Assembly: GCF_002091715.1 (NCBI RefSeq)
Contig: NZ_BDAG01000007.1
Coordinates: 62,001 to 126,000 of the forward strand
Length of the DNA: 64,000 bases
Source of the DNA: Pseudomonas migulae NBRC 103157
GTDB taxonomy: Bacteria; Pseudomonadota; Gammaproteobacteria; Pseudomonadales; Pseudomonadaceae
Direction: 5' to 3'
Part shown: in pieces, positions 1 to 8,367 of the stretch
Numbering within the stretch: position 1 is the stretch's first letter
Layout of the letters: every line of letters starts with the position of its first letter
Position numbers and translations under genes: made by a program
Notes under the pieces: generated by a model
What the model was told of the DNA's origin: nothing
Databases searched by the model: none
Seen by the model: only the letters and a program-made list of their open reading frames with translations

Positions 1-919
1 ACAGCGCCGCGCCGACCAGATATTTGGTCATCGGTGCTGGCCCGGTCATCGACGACCAGTAGGCTTCGATAAATGCCGCGATCAACAGAAACAGCATGAC
101 CCCGCAAATCAGCAGCACACTTTTACGCGCCGCCACACGCAAGGCTTCGGCGCGCGGCAGTCGTCCCGGTGCAATCAAGGCCCAGCCCAGTTGCAGGCCG
201 GCAGCACCCGCCAGGGCAATGGCACTGAGTTCGAAGGCGCCGTGGCCGATCACAAAGGACCAGAAGGTTTGCCCGTAGCCGATCTGAGTCAGGTGCCCGG
301 CCACCGCGCCGATCATCAACCCGTTGAAAAACAGGAAAAACGCGCTGCCCAGGCCAAACAGCAAACCGCTGGCAAAAGTCTGAAAGGCAATGCCGATGTT
401 GTGCATGATGTAGAAACCGAACATCACCCAGTCTTCACTGGCTGCCCGTTCCGCCGAGCGCCCAAGGCGACCGGCGACAGGATCGTACATGCCTTGCATT
501 TCGCTGACCTGTTCGGCCGGGATCAGGTTGTAGACCAGGTCCGGGAACAGATACACCAGCACCGCAAAGCCGATCAGGCTGCCGAAAAACATCAGGCTGG
601 CGGCGAGCACGAAACGCCACTGTTCACGCACCAGTCGAGGGAAATCCGCCAGGATGAAACCCAGTGCGTTGGCACCCAGGCGGCTGCGATGCTGATAAAG
701 CTGTTGATGCCCGCGCAGCACCTGTTGCTGCAGCGAGTCGATCAGAAAACTGCTGTAGCCGCGTTCCTGGGCAAGCGCCAAATGCTGGCAGAGCCTCCGA
801 TAATCTTTCGGGAAACTGGCGATTCGCGAGGTGTCCTTGTTCCGCTCCAGCCTGTCGAGCAGGAGGGAAAACTGCGCCCATTCAGCCTTGTGGCGATTCT
901 CGAAAAGACTTTGCTTCAT
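1..919 (-). CDS. SpoIIM-family membrane protein (C-terminus cut by window edge)
   Basis: The minus strand reads MKQSLFENRHKAEWAQF from an ATG at 919 and stays open to the window edge, so about 306 residues are present and the C-terminus is missing. After a soluble N-terminal part of about 100 residues come several hydrophobic segments and glycine-rich turns (GAFELSAIALAGAAGLQLG), as expected for the stage II sporulation protein M family (PF01944). That name is historical, since non-sporulating Proteobacteria carry the family beside RDD, MoxR ATPase and DUF58 genes. The start overlaps the stop of the RDD gene by 4 bp (ATGA), implying translational coupling. Substrate and exact role are unknown; a transport or membrane-organising function is only inference. 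Confidence 0.8.
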   Translation of the reverse strand, partial: MKQSLFENRHKAEWAQFSLLLDRLERNKDTSRIASFPKDYRRLCQHLALAQERGYSSFLIDSLQQQVLRGHQQLYQHRSRLGANALGFILADFPRLVREQWRFVLAASLMFFGSLIGFAVLVYLFPDLVYNLIPAEQVSEMQGMYDPVAGRLGRSAERAASEDWVMFGFYIMHNIGIAFQTFASGLLFGLGSAFFLFFNGLMIGAVAGHLTQIGYGQTFWSFVIGHGAFELSAIALAGAAGLQLGWALIAPGRLPRAEALRVAARKSVLLICGVMLFLLIAAFIEAYWSSMTGPAPMTKYLVGAAL

Positions 920-1641
920 GCGGGGCCCAACAAACCGCGGGCGATGCCGTTGAGTTCCGCCACGGCGCGTGGCGCTGAAACCTTCAACGGTTGCGCGAGG
1001 ATGGACGCGAGTTCCGTGACCCGCGCTTCGGAGAGTTCACCCTGGCGTTCGGCAAACCCGAGGATGGCGCGTTGCTCGGGCAGCGTCAGGGCAAACGACG
1101 GACGCCGTGGCTCGGCGTCAGGCAGTTGCGGTCGGGTGAGCGGCTGTTCGCGGTAGATTACCAGCGTACCGGCAGCCAGGTCGCCGAGGCGTTTGAAGTT
1201 GGGGTGTTGCAGGCAACTGATGGCGCCGAGGAAATAGCCGAACGGCAACAGGTCGACAAAGCGCAGCAGGTTGCGCAACAGCGACGCGGACCAGCCGATC
1301 GGTGTGCCGTCGTCCTGCACCACCCGCAGGCCCATCCATTGCTTGCCCGGCGAGCGTCCCTGGTTGAGCACCTCGAACAACACCATGTACCACCAGCTCA
1401 CTACGAACAGCAGGATCGAGCCCAACCCGGCGCCGAGTTTTCCCAGGAACGCGAGGACAATAAACAGCAGGCCCAGAATCAACCCGCGCAGTCCGAGGTC
1501 GATGGAGAACGCCAGCGCACGCACCATCAACCCGGCCGGGCGCAGTGGCAAGTCGATGCCTTCCGGCGTTTCAACCTGATACCGCGTATCCAGTGGCGGG
1601 GACAGCGTCGCTTTCCTTGGCAGTGCTGCGGTCTCGAGCAT
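916..1641 (-). CDS. RDD-family membrane protein
   Basis: A 241-residue integral membrane protein. An RDD-type region begins near residue 35 (GLMVRALAFSIDLGLRG) and is followed by two or three hydrophobic helices and the family-typical turn GRSPGKQWMGLRVV. The C-terminal ~80 residues are soluble. ATG at 1641 is preferred over an in-frame TTG two codons upstream because AGGTTG lies just before it. The gene is translationally coupled to the SpoIIM-like gene downstream. RDD proteins are poorly characterised; some act in ion or solute transport. In this context it belongs to the conserved RDD-SpoIIM pair usually followed by MoxR/DUF58 genes, which would lie outside the window. Confidence 0.85.
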   Translation of the reverse strand: MLETAALPRKATLSPPLDTRYQVETPEGIDLPLRPAGLMVRALAFSIDLGLRGLILGLLFIVLAFLGKLGAGLGSILLFVVSWWYMVLFEVLNQGRSPGKQWMGLRVVQDDGTPIGWSASLLRNLLRFVDLLPFGYFLGAISCLQHPNFKRLGDLAAGTLVIYREQPLTRPQLPDAEPRRPSFALTLPEQRAILGFAERQGELSEARVTELASILAQPLKVSAPRAVAELNGIARGLLGPA

Positions 1642-1825
1642 GGGCAACCTGATGATGTGGCCTGATCGGGATTCTCTGTGCGGCCGATGCTAGCAGTCTC
1701 TAGGGGGAAAACGACATAACTATGTATTGCACGGTGCGTGGCCAGAGGTGATTGAATGCAAGATTGCTGGCCGTGGCGGGATGCAAACGCCTAGACTTCG
1801 CCGATCTTCAGTTCAGGAATAGCCC

Positions 1826-3256
1826 GTGACCTCGATCTTCTGGTACGACTATGAAACCACCGGCATCAACCCTCGTTGCGACCGTCCGCTGCAAGTGGCG
1901 GGGCTTCGCACTGACTTCGATCTCAATGTCATAGACGAGCCGGTCAATCTTTACTGCCAGCCCAGTGAGGACATCCTGCCGCATCCGGCGGCCTGCGCAA
2001 TCACGGGCATCACACCAGGCCAATTGACCGGGCACGGTTTGAGCGAAGCCGATTTCATGACCCGGGTGCACGCCCAACTGGCGGCGCCGGGCACTTGTGG
2101 CGCGGGTTACAACACTTTGCGTTTCGACGACGAGATGACTCGTTACAGCCTGTACCGCAACTTTTTCGACCCTTATGCACGTGAATGGCAGGGCGGCAAT
2201 AGTCGTTGGGACCTGATCGATGTGGTGCGTGCGGCGTACGCCTTGCGACCGGATGGCATCACCTGGCCCAAGGATGACGAGGGGCGGGTAACGCTCAAGC
2301 TCGAACGCCTGACCGCCGCCAATGGCATCGATCACGGCAATGCTCACGAAGCGCTGTCGGACGTTCGCGCGACCATCGCGCTGGCCCGTCTGATTCGGGA
2401 AAAACAACCGAAGCTATACGACTGGCTGTTCCAGTTGCGCAGTAAACAAAAGGTGATGGATCAGATTCGGCTGTTGCAGCCGATGGTGCACATTTCCGGG
2501 CGCTTTTCGGCGGCGCGCAGTTATGTCGGCGTGGTGCTGCCGCTGGCCTGGCACCCGCGCAACAAGAATGCGTTGATTGTCTGCGACCTGCACCTGGATC
2601 CCCAAGGCTTGCTTGATCTGGACGCCGACGCTTTGCGCCAGCGCCTGTATACCCGTCGCGATGATCTGGCCGAGGGCGAGCTGCCAGTGCCGCTCAAGCT
2701 TATCCACATCAACAAATGCCCGGTGGTCGCGCCCCTGTCAGTACTTCGTCCCGCTGATCAGCAACGCCTGGGGCTGGACATGGCGCTATATCAGGAGCGC
2801 ACGCTGCGGCTAAGTGACGCACAGCAAGTTTGGCGAGATAAAGTTCAGGCCATTTATGCCAGCGAAGATTTCACCCAGAGTCAGGACCCTGAGCAACAGT
2901 TATACGATGGTTTTATCGGAGATCGGGATCGGCGCCTTTGTGAGCAAGTCCGAGCGGCTGACCCGGCGCAATTAGCCAAGGAACAATGGCCTTTCGATGA
3001 TGAACGTTTACCCGAATTATTGTTTCGATATCGAGCACGCAACTTTCCCGATACGTTGAATTTCGAAGAGCAAGAACGTTGGCGAATATTCTGTCGGCAA
3101 CGTTTGTCAGACCCTGAGTGGGGAGCGCCCAATACGCTGGAAACTTTTACAGAGGCCACGGCCCAATTGAACATGACGGCAACGCCGTTCCAGCAAGAGG
3201 TGCTCAACGAGTGGAGCAATTATGTCCAGGCATTGCGCAAACGTTTGAATCTTTGA
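1826..3256 (+). CDS. sbcB: Exodeoxyribonuclease I
   Basis: A 476-residue 3'-5' single-strand DNA exonuclease that acts in recombination and mismatch repair and helps process DNA ends. The DEDDh motif I is right at the N-terminus (FWYDYETTGINP), motif II lies near residue 108 (GYNTLRFDDEMTRYSLYRN) and the HEALSDVRATIALA block carries the later acidic and histidine residues. The C-terminal half matches the ExoI SH3-like and helical extensions in length. The start is GTG at 1826, consistent with the motif sitting at residue 7. It converges on mvaT with terminator hairpins between them; I recall the same sbcB-mvaT-purU order from P. aeruginosa. Confidence 0.97.
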   Translation: MTSIFWYDYETTGINPRCDRPLQVAGLRTDFDLNVIDEPVNLYCQPSEDILPHPAACAITGITPGQLTGHGLSEADFMTRVHAQLAAPGTCGAGYNTLRFDDEMTRYSLYRNFFDPYAREWQGGNSRWDLIDVVRAAYALRPDGITWPKDDEGRVTLKLERLTAANGIDHGNAHEALSDVRATIALARLIREKQPKLYDWLFQLRSKQKVMDQIRLLQPMVHISGRFSAARSYVGVVLPLAWHPRNKNALIVCDLHLDPQGLLDLDADALRQRLYTRRDDLAEGELPVPLKLIHINKCPVVAPLSVLRPADQQRLGLDMALYQERTLRLSDAQQVWRDKVQAIYASEDFTQSQDPEQQLYDGFIGDRDRRLCEQVRAADPAQLAKEQWPFDDERLPELLFRYRARNFPDTLNFEEQERWRIFCRQRLSDPEWGAPNTLETFTEATAQLNMTATPFQQEVLNEWSNYVQALRKRLNL

Positions 3257-3264
3257 AAATGAAA

Positions 3265-3289
3265 ATGCCCGGCACTGAATACCGGGCAT
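3265..3289 (+). terminator. Inverted repeat after sbcB
   Basis: ATGCCCGG...CCGGGCAT arms just after the sbcB stop, followed by A-rich DNA rather than a T-run on the plus strand. It probably stabilises the sbcB transcript end together with the next hairpin. Confidence 0.5.
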
Positions 3290-3290
3290 A

Positions 3291-3323
3291 AAAAAACGCC
3301 AGCGTTTGCTGGCGTTCTTTTTT
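3291..3323. terminator. Bidirectional rho-independent terminator (sbcB / mvaT)
   Basis: The stem AACGCCAGC-GTTT-GCTGGCGTT is flanked by A6 on the left and T6 on the right, so it can stop transcription from sbcB (plus) and from mvaT (minus). Confidence 0.85.
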
Positions 3324-3343
3324 GCAGAAGAAAGCGTTGCGGC

Positions 3344-3721
3344 TTAGCCCAGCAGGGTAGCCCAGCCTTCAACCACGTCACCGCCCCACTTGGCTTTCCA
3401 CTCTTTCAGAGTCTTGTGGTTGCCACCTTTGGTTTCGATGACTTCGCCGTTGTGCGGGTTTTTGTATTGTTTAACTTTGCGAGCGCGCTTGGTGCCAGTA
3501 GTTTTTACTGCGCCGCCGCGTGGTGCTTTGGTTTTGGATTCTGGATCCAGCAACGCGATGATGTCACGCAGGGACTTGGAGTATTCGCCCATCAGGGTGC
3601 GCAGTTTGCCTTCGAATTCCAGCTCGGTTTGCAGTTTGTCGTCTTGGGACAGGTTCTTCAAACGGGCTTGCAGCTCTTTGATAGCTTCTTCGGTGGCACG
3701 ATATTCGTTGATCAAGGACAT
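3344..3721 (-). CDS. mvaT: MvaT, H-NS-family xenogeneic silencer
   Basis: A 125-residue nucleoid protein that silences AT-rich genes and affects biofilm, motility and secondary metabolism in pseudomonads. The N-terminal ~60 residues form an oligomerisation coiled coil (LINEYRATEEAIKELQARL). A basic linker (TGTKRARKVKQYKNP) leads to the C-terminal DNA-binding module with a TKGGNHKTLKEWKAKWG core. The ATG at 3721 is chosen over an upstream in-frame ATG because MSLINEYRATEEAI is the usual family N-terminus and gives the expected ~124-residue size. Its place between sbcB and purU identifies it as MvaT rather than the MvaU/MvaV paralogue. It has its own promoter upstream and a bidirectional terminator downstream. 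Confidence 0.96.
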   Translation of the reverse strand: MSLINEYRATEEAIKELQARLKNLSQDDKLQTELEFEGKLRTLMGEYSKSLRDIIALLDPESKTKAPRGGAVKTTGTKRARKVKQYKNPHNGEVIETKGGNHKTLKEWKAKWGGDVVEGWATLLG

Positions 3722-3745
3722 GGGGACTACCTTATGTTGGTGCAC

Positions 3746-4060
3746 TGGATGTCAGGGGACAGTGCCGCAATAATAGTCAGGGTGTTTCATCAAGTAAACA
3801 TTAAACCGGAGTTTATTTAAATTAGTTGTCGTGAATAGGGCGCCCGCGGGATGTGCAGTTAAATAGTGTGACGCGGGTATCACAGATATTCACAATTGAG
3901 TACTTGAAGATGGGCAATAAGAGCACCATTGCGCGGGTGAGCGGGCGCTTTCACGCTTGTGCCTGCAGCCCTCGAGCAAGGCAAGGTGTCATCTATACTG
4001 CAGTTTTTTCGCGCAGTCGCTAGAATGGCGGCCTTTGCGAAGTTCTGGAGTTTCCCCCCC
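3746..4060. other. Divergent mvaT-purU intergenic region
   Basis: About 315 bp without a credible gene. The left part holds the mvaT promoter and an AT-rich stretch (3795-3835); the right part is the purU leader. No hairpin, repeat or conserved RNA was recognised. Confidence 0.6.
3770..3798 (-). promoter_or_regulatory. Candidate sigma-70 promoter of mvaT
   Basis: On the minus strand TTTACT and TATTAT are separated by 17 bp, giving a transcript start near 3763 and a leader of about 40 nt before the mvaT ATG. The surrounding DNA is AT-rich, which suits binding of MvaT itself, but autoregulation is only inference. Confidence 0.55.
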
Positions 4061-4909
4061 ATGCGCACTTTTCGGCTGGTGATTGCTTGCCCGGACCGCG
4101 TCGGCATCGTTGCTAAAGTCAGTAACTTTCTGGCGTCACATAACGGCTGGATCACTGAAGCGAGCCATCACTCGGATAATCTCAGTGGCTGGTTCTTCAT
4201 GCGTCACGAAATTCGAGCCGATTCTCTGCCTTTTGGTATCGAAGCCTTCCGCGAAGCGTTCGCGCCGATTGCCGAAGAGTTCTCGATGAACTGGCGCATT
4301 ACCGATACCGCGCAGAAAAAACGCGTGGTGTTGATGGCCAGCCGCGAGTCTCATTGCCTGGCCGACTTGCTGCACCGCTGGCACAGTGACGAACTGGACT
4401 GCGAAATCTCCTGCGTGATTTCCAACCATGACGATTTGCGCAGCATGGTCGAGTGGCACGGTATTCCTTACTACCATGTGCCGGTCAATCCACAGGATAA
4501 AGAACCGGCGTTCGCCGAAGTCTCGCGTCTGGTCAAACAGCACGAAGCCGAGGTGGTGGTACTTGCCCGTTACATGCAAATCCTGCCGCCCGAGTTGTGC
4601 AGTGAATATGCGCACAAGGTCATCAACATTCACCACAGCTTCCTGCCGTCGTTCGTCGGCGCCAAGCCCTATCACCAGGCTTCCCTGCGTGGGGTGAAGC
4701 TGATCGGTGCAACGTGCCACTACGTGACTGAAGAGCTGGATGCCGGCCCTATCATCGAGCAGGACGTGGTGCGTGTCAGCCACAGCGACAGTATCGAAGA
4801 CATGGTGCGTTTCGGGCGTGATGTCGAGAAGATGGTGCTGGCTCGTGGTCTGCGTTATCACCTGGAAGACCGGGTGCTGGTGCATGGCAACAAGACCGTG
4901 GTGTTCTGA
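4061..4909 (+). CDS. purU: Formyltetrahydrofolate deformylase
   Basis: A 282-residue enzyme that hydrolyses 10-formyl-THF to THF and formate, balancing C1 pools and supplying formate for purine synthesis. The N-terminal ACT domain (residues 1-85) opens with RLVIACPDRVGIVAKVSNFL. The formyltransferase-like domain contains INIHHSFLPSFVGAKPYHQA and GATCHYVTEELDAGPIIEQD, which include the catalytic Asn-His-Asp set of the family. The ATG at 4061 follows a GGAG at about -13; a longer in-frame extension from 3959 lacks homologous character. A GC-rich hairpin follows the stop. Its presence fits with the glycine-cleavage C1 source encoded later in the window. Confidence 0.96.
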   Translation: MRTFRLVIACPDRVGIVAKVSNFLASHNGWITEASHHSDNLSGWFFMRHEIRADSLPFGIEAFREAFAPIAEEFSMNWRITDTAQKKRVVLMASRESHCLADLLHRWHSDELDCEISCVISNHDDLRSMVEWHGIPYYHVPVNPQDKEPAFAEVSRLVKQHEAEVVVLARYMQILPPELCSEYAHKVINIHHSFLPSFVGAKPYHQASLRGVKLIGATCHYVTEELDAGPIIEQDVVRVSHSDSIEDMVRFGRDVEKMVLARGLRYHLEDRVLVHGNKTVVF

Positions 4910-4933
4910 TACCCGCACGGCACGGTTGAAATT

Positions 4934-4968
4934 CGAAGGGCCTGGGCGTTCAATCGCTCAGGCCCTTC
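4934..4968 (+). terminator. Terminator-like hairpin after purU
   Basis: Long arms GAAGGGCCTG...CAGGCCCTTC with extra internal pairing. The T-run after it is weak (CGTTTC), so termination may be partial and the small downstream ORF could be co-transcribed. Confidence 0.55.
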
Positions 4969-4988
4969 GCCGTTTCTGCACTGAGAAC

Positions 4989-5162
4989 ATGACCATGGCC
5001 GATCCACTGGACAAAGCTACTTCCAAAGCCCCCGCCACACTGGGGGAGGGGTGTTTGAGCCGCTACGACCCGGATGACTTGAGCCCTGACGATGGCACGG
5101 AGTTTCCGGGGGCGGCGGAGTTGTGGGAGGCGTTGAATCCGGACCCTGACCCTGACTTGTAG
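4989..5162 (+). CDS. Small acidic protein of unknown function
   Basis: A 57-residue ORF (55 if the second ATG at 4995 is used) just after the purU terminator-like hairpin. It starts MTMADPLDKATSK, has a middle segment RYDPDDLSPDDGTEFPG and ends in a run of Asp-Pro repeats (NPDPDPDPDL-like), so it is very acidic and probably flexible. There is no clear Shine-Dalgarno, only a weak GAG. I do not recognise a family. It could be a genuine Pseudomonas-specific small protein because composition is coherent over its length, but this is not proved by the sequence alone. Confidence 0.5.
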   Translation: MTMADPLDKATSKAPATLGEGCLSRYDPDDLSPDDGTEFPGAAELWEALNPDPDPDL

Positions 5163-5266
5163 GAACCGGCTTGTTGGCGAAGCGGCCTTGAGGTTTGGCG
5201 CGCGGACGCTTTTTGTGTGCATATCCGTTGCTGCGGTAACGGATAGGTACACAACAAAAAACTCCG

Positions 5267-6262
5267 CTAAGCCTGCCTGAACCTCATCAACTTCTTCAAC
5301 AACGGCCGCCCAAGCATCAGCAAAAACACCGGCCCCCCAACCGCCAGATAAAAGTAATAAGTCACCGCCCGCCAAATCAGAATCGCCGCCGCCGCAGTGG
5401 ATTTCCCCACCATGGGCGCCAGCAGCGCGGCCGAGGTCAATTCCGCAGCACCAGCGCCGCCCGGCAACAGGCTGAATTGCCCCGCGCTCAGCGAAAGCAT
5501 CTGAATCAGAAAACTCCAGGCCCACTGCAAATCCGCACCGAGCCCACGCAACGCCAGATACAACACGCTGTAACGCAGAAGCCAATGCACACAGGTCAGG
5601 GCAAACACCTTGATCAACGTCTGAACAGGCAACTTCAGCGTGTCAGTGAAAGCCGCCAGAAAATGCAGGAGCTTTCGCGCCCAACGCATTCGCGTGCTGC
5701 CTTTGACATTCAGGCGCACGAGCAAGCGTCCACTCAGGCGAATCAGCAGCCGATGGTAGCGCGCGATTACCACGCAACTGAGCAGCCCGCCGAACATCGA
5801 AATGGCGCTGACCGTCAGCAGCCATTCCATACGTTCGCTGAGGTGCTGGAACAACGCATAAATCAGAATCCCGCTTAACGCGCAGAGAAAGAACAGCAGA
5901 TCGCTCAGTTGATCCATGGCGAAAACCGCGCTACCCCGTGCCGGTCGCACGCCGTTGCGTGCCAGCAACGCCATGATCGTCAGCGGTCCGCCGCTGCCGC
6001 CCGGCGTGGCGCAGTAGGCGAACTCGGCCGCCATCACCACGCCAAGGCTTTTGACCGGGCTGACCTTGTCGCGCTGATCGCCCAGCAACAGACGCAAGCG
6101 CATCGTGTTCACCACCCAGCACAGCAGGATCATGCCGAACATGATCAACAGCCAGCTCAATGGAAAACTCTGCAGTCGCGACCAGGTCTGGTTGCCGCCC
6201 AGCAACAGAGGAATCAGCACCGCAGCGAGCAGCGCGACAAACAGCACAATTGCGCGACTCAT
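5267..6262 (-). CDS. YbhN/LPG-synthase-TM-type flippase-like membrane protein
   Basis: A 331-residue polytopic protein with about eight hydrophobic segments, starting MSRAIVLFVALLAAVLIPLLL. The family-typical features are a conserved polar stretch in the second membrane region (EFAYCATPGGSGGP) and the later SLSAGQFSLLPGGAGAAELTSA block, as in PF03706 (membrane domain of lysylphosphatidylglycerol synthase, YbhN, AglD). There is no aminoacyl-transferase domain. The ATG at 6262 overlaps the stop of the deacetylase gene by 4 bp. Family members are thought to move or modify lipid-linked substrates; here a glycolipid made by the two upstream enzymes is a reasonable but untested guess. Confidence 0.85.
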   Translation of the reverse strand: MSRAIVLFVALLAAVLIPLLLGGNQTWSRLQSFPLSWLLIMFGMILLCWVVNTMRLRLLLGDQRDKVSPVKSLGVVMAAEFAYCATPGGSGGPLTIMALLARNGVRPARGSAVFAMDQLSDLLFFLCALSGILIYALFQHLSERMEWLLTVSAISMFGGLLSCVVIARYHRLLIRLSGRLLVRLNVKGSTRMRWARKLLHFLAAFTDTLKLPVQTLIKVFALTCVHWLLRYSVLYLALRGLGADLQWAWSFLIQMLSLSAGQFSLLPGGAGAAELTSAALLAPMVGKSTAAAAILIWRAVTYYFYLAVGGPVFLLMLGRPLLKKLMRFRQA

Positions 6263-7035
6263 GCGGCGCGACCGACACGGTCGTCGTGCAGCGCCAGCCA
6301 CCGCGCCTTGGTCAACGGCACGCGGCCCTCGGCGAGCAGGCGCTTGAGGGTTTGCAACCAATAATTGCGTGAGAAAGGGTGACGCATGTCCACCGGATGC
6401 AACCCCAGGCGAATCACTGGCGCTTGACGCCAACGCTGTTCGCGCTGATCGCTGACCAGCTTCGACAAACCCCGACGCCAGGCACTGCGTGCACTCCATA
6501 CCAACCCCGGCGCATCGACCGGGGTGAAATCCGGCAGGCGATACAGGTGTTGCGGATCGCTGGTGTAACTCAAGGGTAATTGGCGCAAGGCCCGGCGCGT
6601 TCCTTCACTCATCAGCCAGGCCGGGGCGACAAAACCCTCCAGCGGCCAGTGATAACGATGGAACACTTCAATGCCGGCACGCAGACGTGCGAGCGCGGCT
6701 TCCTGAGACAGGCTGTAAAACTCGCCTTCGTGGGTGTAGATGCGGCGCATAAACCAGTCTCGCGGTGTGTGGGGGGCCGGGCTTTCATCGCAATGAAAAT
6801 AGCCGTGCAGCGCCAGTTCGTCCCCTAGGCCGACACGGCCGGTGAGCATCCGCCGAAATCCCGGATGGGCCTCAAGATCGTTGTGCTTGTGAAAATCCGG
6901 CACAACCAGCCAGGTCATCGGCACTTCGCCCAAGGCGTCAACGGCGTCGACGAAGGGTTGGTAGTCGGCCCAGGTCTGCGGCGCGACGTCGTGCAACACC
7001 AATAGCAGACTGGACGCGTTCATGGGCTCAGCCAT
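6259..7035 (-). CDS. DUF2334-type polysaccharide deacetylase-like protein
   Basis: A 258-residue protein without signal peptide, so probably cytosolic. NodB-like features are LLLVLHDVAPQTW near the N-terminus (His-Asp pair of the metal site) and DELALHGYFHCDE near residue 90 (second His cluster), with a later EGFVAPAWLMSEG block. This is the DUF2334 branch of carbohydrate esterase family 4-like folds. The start may be 7035 (MAEPMNASS, overlapping the glycosyltransferase stop by 8 bp) or 7023 (MNASS); neither has a strong Shine-Dalgarno. Its stop overlaps the flippase-like gene start by 4 bp. The substrate is unknown; its position suggests removal of an acyl group from the sugar added by the glycosyltransferase. 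Confidence 0.8.
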   Translation of the reverse strand: MAEPMNASSLLLVLHDVAPQTWADYQPFVDAVDALGEVPMTWLVVPDFHKHNDLEAHPGFRRMLTGRVGLGDELALHGYFHCDESPAPHTPRDWFMRRIYTHEGEFYSLSQEAALARLRAGIEVFHRYHWPLEGFVAPAWLMSEGTRRALRQLPLSYTSDPQHLYRLPDFTPVDAPGLVWSARSAWRRGLSKLVSDQREQRWRQAPVIRLGLHPVDMRHPFSRNYWLQTLKRLLAEGRVPLTKARWLALHDDRVGRAA

Positions 7036-8140
7036 TGGCGATCCGCGGCCATTGGCTGCCGAGGACGGCGTGATAATGACCCAGCAGGCTGTCGACCACT
7101 GCGTCCCAGGAATAATGTCGCTCGACATGACTGCGGGCCTGTTGGCCCAAAACCGCACTCCCCGAAGCGAACAGCTCCCGAACGGCGTTGGCCATCGCCA
7201 TTGAGTTGTTTGGCGCGCAAAGCAGACCGCATTCTGTGGTGATGATTTCCTGAAAGGCCCCGGCTGCCACGGCCACCACCGGAATGCCGCACGCCATGGC
7301 TTCTAGAATCACCAGGCCGAAGGTTTCCTGATCGCCGGCATGCAGCAACGCATCGGCACTGGCCATCAGCCTTGCCACTTGCGTCGCCGGGCAGAATTCA
7401 TCGATCACCGTCACGTTTTCCGGCACCACCGCAGGCATAGACGAACCCACCAGCAGCAAGTGATAGCGGCGACCCAGGCGTTTCATGCAGTCGAGCAACA
7501 CCGGCAGGTTTTTTTCCTTGGAGCCGCGCCCGGCAAAAATCAGCAGATGGGTATTTTCATCGATGCCCAGTTCTGCGCGCAGGCCCGGGTCTCGGGCATC
7601 GGGATGGAAGGTGTGCAAATCGACACCCAAGGGTTGTACGAAAACGTTCTTCACCCCGAGGCCGATCAATTTGTCGGCCATGATCCGGCTCGGCGCCAGC
7701 ACCCGGTCGAAGTTACCGTAGAGCTTTCTGACATAGGCCTCGACATTGGTGGTGACCCAGTTGCCCATGCGGTTACTGACCAGCAGCGGCAGGTCCGAGT
7801 GATAAAAGCCGATCACTGGCACATCGAGTTGCCGCCGAGCATCGAGCGCTGCCCAGGCCGTGAGGTACGGGTCACCGACTTCAATCAGATCGGGCTGCAA
7901 ATCCTGCAGGACATTGCGCCAGGGGGCGAGACGGAGAGGGAAACGGTAACCCTTGCCGAAGGGCAGGGCGGGAGCCGGTACCGTGTAAACGCCATCCAGT
8001 TCACTCAGGTGTGAACCAGGGACCAGCAGACTGTGGCGAATGCCCGGCTTACTCCCCAGGCGACGGTGTTTTGCATCCAGATACGTGCGCACGCCACCGC
8101 TGGCAGGGGCGTAGAACATGGTTATGTCCGCGATATGCAC
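7028..8140 (-). CDS. Glycosyltransferase, GT4 family
   Basis: About 370 residues with two Rossmann-like halves. The N-terminal half carries the acceptor loop typical of GT4 enzymes (FYAPASGGVRTYLDAK). The C-terminal half carries the nucleotide-sugar site LIFAGRGSKEKNLPVLLD and the EX7E motif in ETFGLVILEAMACG. A strong GGAGGG sits directly against the ATG at 8149, too close to use, but is well spaced from the in-frame GTG at 8140, which is therefore preferred. It is the first gene of a compact operon with the DUF2334 protein and the YbhN-type protein. The donor and acceptor sugars are not visible from sequence. Confidence 0.88.
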   Translation of the reverse strand: MHIADITMFYAPASGGVRTYLDAKHRRLGSKPGIRHSLLVPGSHLSELDGVYTVPAPALPFGKGYRFPLRLAPWRNVLQDLQPDLIEVGDPYLTAWAALDARRQLDVPVIGFYHSDLPLLVSNRMGNWVTTNVEAYVRKLYGNFDRVLAPSRIMADKLIGLGVKNVFVQPLGVDLHTFHPDARDPGLRAELGIDENTHLLIFAGRGSKEKNLPVLLDCMKRLGRRYHLLLVGSSMPAVVPENVTVIDEFCPATQVARLMASADALLHAGDQETFGLVILEAMACGIPVVAVAAGAFQEIITTECGLLCAPNNSMAMANAVRELFASGSAVLGQQARSHVERHYSWDAVVDSLLGHYHAVLGSQWPRIANG

Positions 8141-8256
8141 GATGAGCATCCCTCCGGTCCGTTGTTCTCCCTTGGTTGACCTTTATGAAGGATAGATGTT
8201 CGGCTGGGTTTTGTGGCGGGGATGTCGGCGAGGTTTTTGCGGTGTGTTACAGGCCG

Positions 8257-8350
8257 CCTTCGCGAGCAAGCCCGCTCCCACGGTGATCTCAGTCGTACAC
8301 ATAATTTGTGTCCACCAAAGATCACTGTGGGAGCGGGCTTGCCCGCGAAG
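8257..8350. repeat. REPIN, family 1 (GTGGGAGCGGGCTTGCTCGCG type)
   Basis: Two inverted REP units enclose a loop that includes GTCGTACACATAAT. The right arm has the variant CTTGCCCGCG. It lies between the glycosyltransferase operon and the chemoreceptor gene; the loop sequence recurs in the REPIN at 60578. Confidence 0.9.
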
Positions 8351-8367
8351 GGGCCCGCAAGAGCGAC

